Shown here piece by piece: positions 62,008 to 64,000 of a DNA stretch of 64,000 bases; position 1 is the first letter of the stretch; each line of letters starts with the position of its first letter. The stretch spans positions 372,001 through 436,000 of the forward strand of contig MU839842.1 of NCBI GenBank assembly GCA_030411725.1, given 5' to 3'. Source of the stretch: Echria macrotheca. Taxonomy: Eukaryota; Ascomycota; Sordariomycetes; Sordariales; Schizotheciaceae. The translations under genes and the position numbers were made by a program. Below the pieces are notes generated by a model that worked only from the letters and a program-made list of their open reading frames with translations, made no database searches and was not told the DNA's origin.

Positions 62008-64000
62008 CTAGACGATAGTGATCGTTCTCATTTCTGCACCAATAGCAGCCCTCAACAGTTTATGTGACGTCTCTGAGCGAGTCTTGCGCCATAACCTCGC
62101 AATCCGCGTGTGGGCCTCAAGCCCCAGGAACAAGACCCCTACTCGAGCAAACCGATCTTGTGAATCTCCAGTGGCTTGAAGGGCGAGTCCTTCCCACCGG
62201 AGCGAATGCGCTCGGGCATCCCAAGAACTCCTGACTGCCAAAAACTCTACATCTTCGGAAGATTCCGCCAACAAGCCCGGTTGCAGCGGGATATCCTTGA
62301 AGTAGACCGTATATATGGAAGGTAGCTGGCGTTTTGTCCCAGGCCTCAAATCCCCATTTTGTATGTCTATGCAGTCGGGAATCTTGGCCACGAGGCCCCC
62401 AACAACCAAGAGCCCGGAAGAAAGAGGTCCGTACGGGTTGCTACCAGCCAATTCGCACGAAACGTGCAATATTTCGCACAATGTCCTCCCACGGTTGACA
62501 TTCGGGCAGCGCACCGGTCCAACAATCGAAGCCCATGACCAAGATGGCGCATGATAACCCGTAATCCGCCGGTACGAGATATTCGACTCGATACCGCCAA
62601 CCCCTGCTCTCATCCAGAGCAAGGAGAATGGTAGCTCGGATTTCCAGAGGCCCGCCAGGTAGCAATCATTGGAACCCCTTTCCGCGGCAGAGGATTTTGC
62701 TACACCAGAGAGAGCGGGAAGTTTGTCCGAGTCGTAAGTGAGGTCCCGGGCTGTAGAGTTGCTAACCATCATCCCCCAGTGCGATGCCTCGTCGCGCATG
62801 CCCCAATACTCGAGGTCGTCGGTCAACCCTCGGCGCCGTATGCCAGACCTAGATGCTCGCGATTTGAAATGGGTCTGGCATTCACATCCTTCGGTCTCTA
62901 GACAATCCCAGAGGAGCTCGCCCGTGGTAAAATGAACGATTCGCCGCGAGAGAACCCACTCTTGAAACGTCCACCCCCGACGGCTTAGTGGCTCTCCGTC
63001 TCTCGACGACGAGCCCGCAGTATGCACCCCAAACATGCCGTCCATGTTTACGTTCAAGTCAGTCATTCGACCCCAAAGACTCTCCGACTCGGCAGTAGCG
63101 CCCTCGACTTCAGCAGCGGGACAGCACGTGGCGATGGACCGAGGAAGCTTCCGTTCACTTACCGGCTTGAATAAGCCCACCCTGCTGTCGACGGCGCCGT
63201 CGGCCGAGATTGTTAGAACCGCATTCCTGTATACTTCTTGCATTCGAGCGGCCTCTCGCTCCCAATCGGCAGCATCGTCTTGGATAATGCATAGAGAGTC
63301 AATCCAAAGGTAGGGAATCCCCAAGGCTCGGGAGAGTTGGAGAGCCTCAGAAAACGTCGGTGGCAGCTCCTCTATCGGAATCGACAGTCTTCGCAAACCC
63401 AAGTTTCCTCTGGTTGTTCTGGGAGGGCGGTGTTCGGGTGGACCCCAGCAGTGACTAAGGGCGATGTATTGCCCTACTTCGTTTGGTTGTGTTTCGTGCA
63501 GGTACGGAGCTATTTCATTTTCAGCCCCAACTGCCAGCAGGCGTGTTGGCAAAGGTGAGTTGCTGTCCCCCGCACACTCGGCATGGTTTGACTTGCATTC
63601 GTCCATCCACGAAGCAATCAGAGGGTACGCGTCCGAAATCGAAAAGGAGGGAACAAGGGTCCTTGCCGTCCCAACTGCGGGCCAGAGCTCCATCGAACTG
63701 GCCCCTTCAATTTGGCTGTCGCTGTGCCGGTACAGTTCAAACCTCCCGCCTGGAAGGTCACCGGGTTGGTGCATTTCAAACACCAGCTTTTTCTCGTACG
63801 CTTTGATCACCACGAGCTCTTCGTCGTCGAAGTGTCCAAGATTTTCCTCGAGAAGCCCGATAATAGCCCGACAGGCGAGACAATGAGCAGAGGCATTCCT
63901 CAGTTCCACCGCGTGAACGTTAAGACTAGGGGCGTCGGCGAAGAGCCGCTCGTCTCCTTCCGCAGGCTCGAAGTGATGGGCGTCGAGATTGCCGCAGACC
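62008..64000 (-). CDS. HET-domain protein 2 (5' end cut by window)
   Basis: Minus-strand HET-domain protein; the stop is at 62008 and the frame is open to the right edge, so the N-terminus is missing. At least 664 residues are visible. The HET core is IALSHCWG, then FSEALQLSRALGIPYLWID, SLCIIQDDAADWE and a segment ending AVLTISADG. Near the edge a VCGNLDAHHFEP segment matches the Cys-containing N-terminal region of this HET group, as in HET gene 1. A conserved WTFQEWVLSRRIVHF lies about 150 residues after the core. Role: non-self recognition or cell-death signalling, by family. Confidence 0.88.
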   Translation of the reverse strand, partial: VCGNLDAHHFEPAEGDERLFADAPSLNVHAVELRNASAHCLACRAIIGLLEENLGHFDDEELVVIKAYEKKLVFEMHQPGDLPGGRFELYRHSDSQIEGASSMELWPAVGTARTLVPSFSISDAYPLIASWMDECKSNHAECAGDSNSPLPTRLLAVGAENEIAPYLHETQPNEVGQYIALSHCWGPPEHRPPRTTRGNLGLRRLSIPIEELPPTFSEALQLSRALGIPYLWIDSLCIIQDDAADWEREAARMQEVYRNAVLTISADGAVDSRVGLFKPVSERKLPRSIATCCPAAEVEGATAESESLWGRMTDLNVNMDGMFGVHTAGSSSRDGEPLSRRGWTFQEWVLSRRIVHFTTGELLWDCLETEGCECQTHFKSRASRSGIRRRGLTDDLEYWGMRDEASHWGMMVSNSTARDLTYDSDKLPALSGVAKSSAAERGSNDCYLAGLWKSELPFSLLWMRAGVGGIESNISYRRITGYHAPSWSWASIVGPVRCPNVNRGRTLCEILHVSCELAGSNPYGPLSSGLLVVGGLVAKIPDCIDIQNGDLRPGTKRQLPSIYTVYFKDIPLQPGLLAESSEDVEFLAVRSSWDARAHSLRWEGLALQATGDSQDRFARVGVLFLGLEAHTRIARLWRKTRSETSHKLLRAAIGAEMRTITIV

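Overview
The window reads as nuclear DNA of a filamentous ascomycete (Pezizomycotina, probably Sordariomycetes). Genes are GC-rich and carry many 46-100 bp introns with GTRNGT donors and CTAAC/CTGAC branch sites. The families present (HET proteins, PTH11-like rhodopsin-domain protein, Zn2Cys6 regulators, asco-laccases with a C-terminal DSG[LV] tail, an AA9 LPMO) are typical of that group. No rRNA, intact tRNA, CRISPR or intact transposon was found.

Layout. 0-14 kb: a HET protein, an NmrA-like oxidoreductase, an SDR and a seven-helix rhodopsin-domain protein, separated by long gene-poor stretches. 14-27 kb: an MFS transporter divergent from an FAD monooxygenase, a secreted alpha/beta hydrolase, an NmrA-like reductase, a SnoaL-like protein, then an AflS-like coactivator and an AflR-like Zn2Cys6 activator in tandem. 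27-48 kb: laccase 1, questin-oxidase-like protein, methyltransferase 1, EthD-type decarboxylase, a non-reducing PKS (SAT-KS-AT-PT-ACP, no TE) divergent from a metallo-beta-lactamase thioesterase, a DUF1772 anthrone oxygenase, methyltransferase 2 and laccase 2. 49-53 kb: a Ure2-like GST and a second Zn2Cys6 regulator. 53-64 kb: a decayed Hsp70-like fragment, an HPP membrane protein, a small unknown ORF, an AA9 LPMO and a second HET protein cut by the window edge.

How the genes work together. The PKS, the free thioesterase, the EthD decarboxylase and the anthrone oxygenase are the classical set that makes atrochrysone carboxylic acid, emodin anthrone and emodin. A questin-oxidase-like enzyme (ring opening), two SAM methyltransferases, laccases, a GST and NmrA/SDR/FAD enzymes point to a seco-anthraquinone pathway (sulochrin, grisandiene or diphenyl-ether type, as for geodin and trypacidin). 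There is no flavin halogenase and no P450 in the window, so a non-chlorinated product is inferred. Six perfect matches to the AflR-type consensus TCGSWNNSCGR lie in cluster promoters, which supports one regulon driven by the local AflR/AflS pair. The exact product cannot be read from the sequence.
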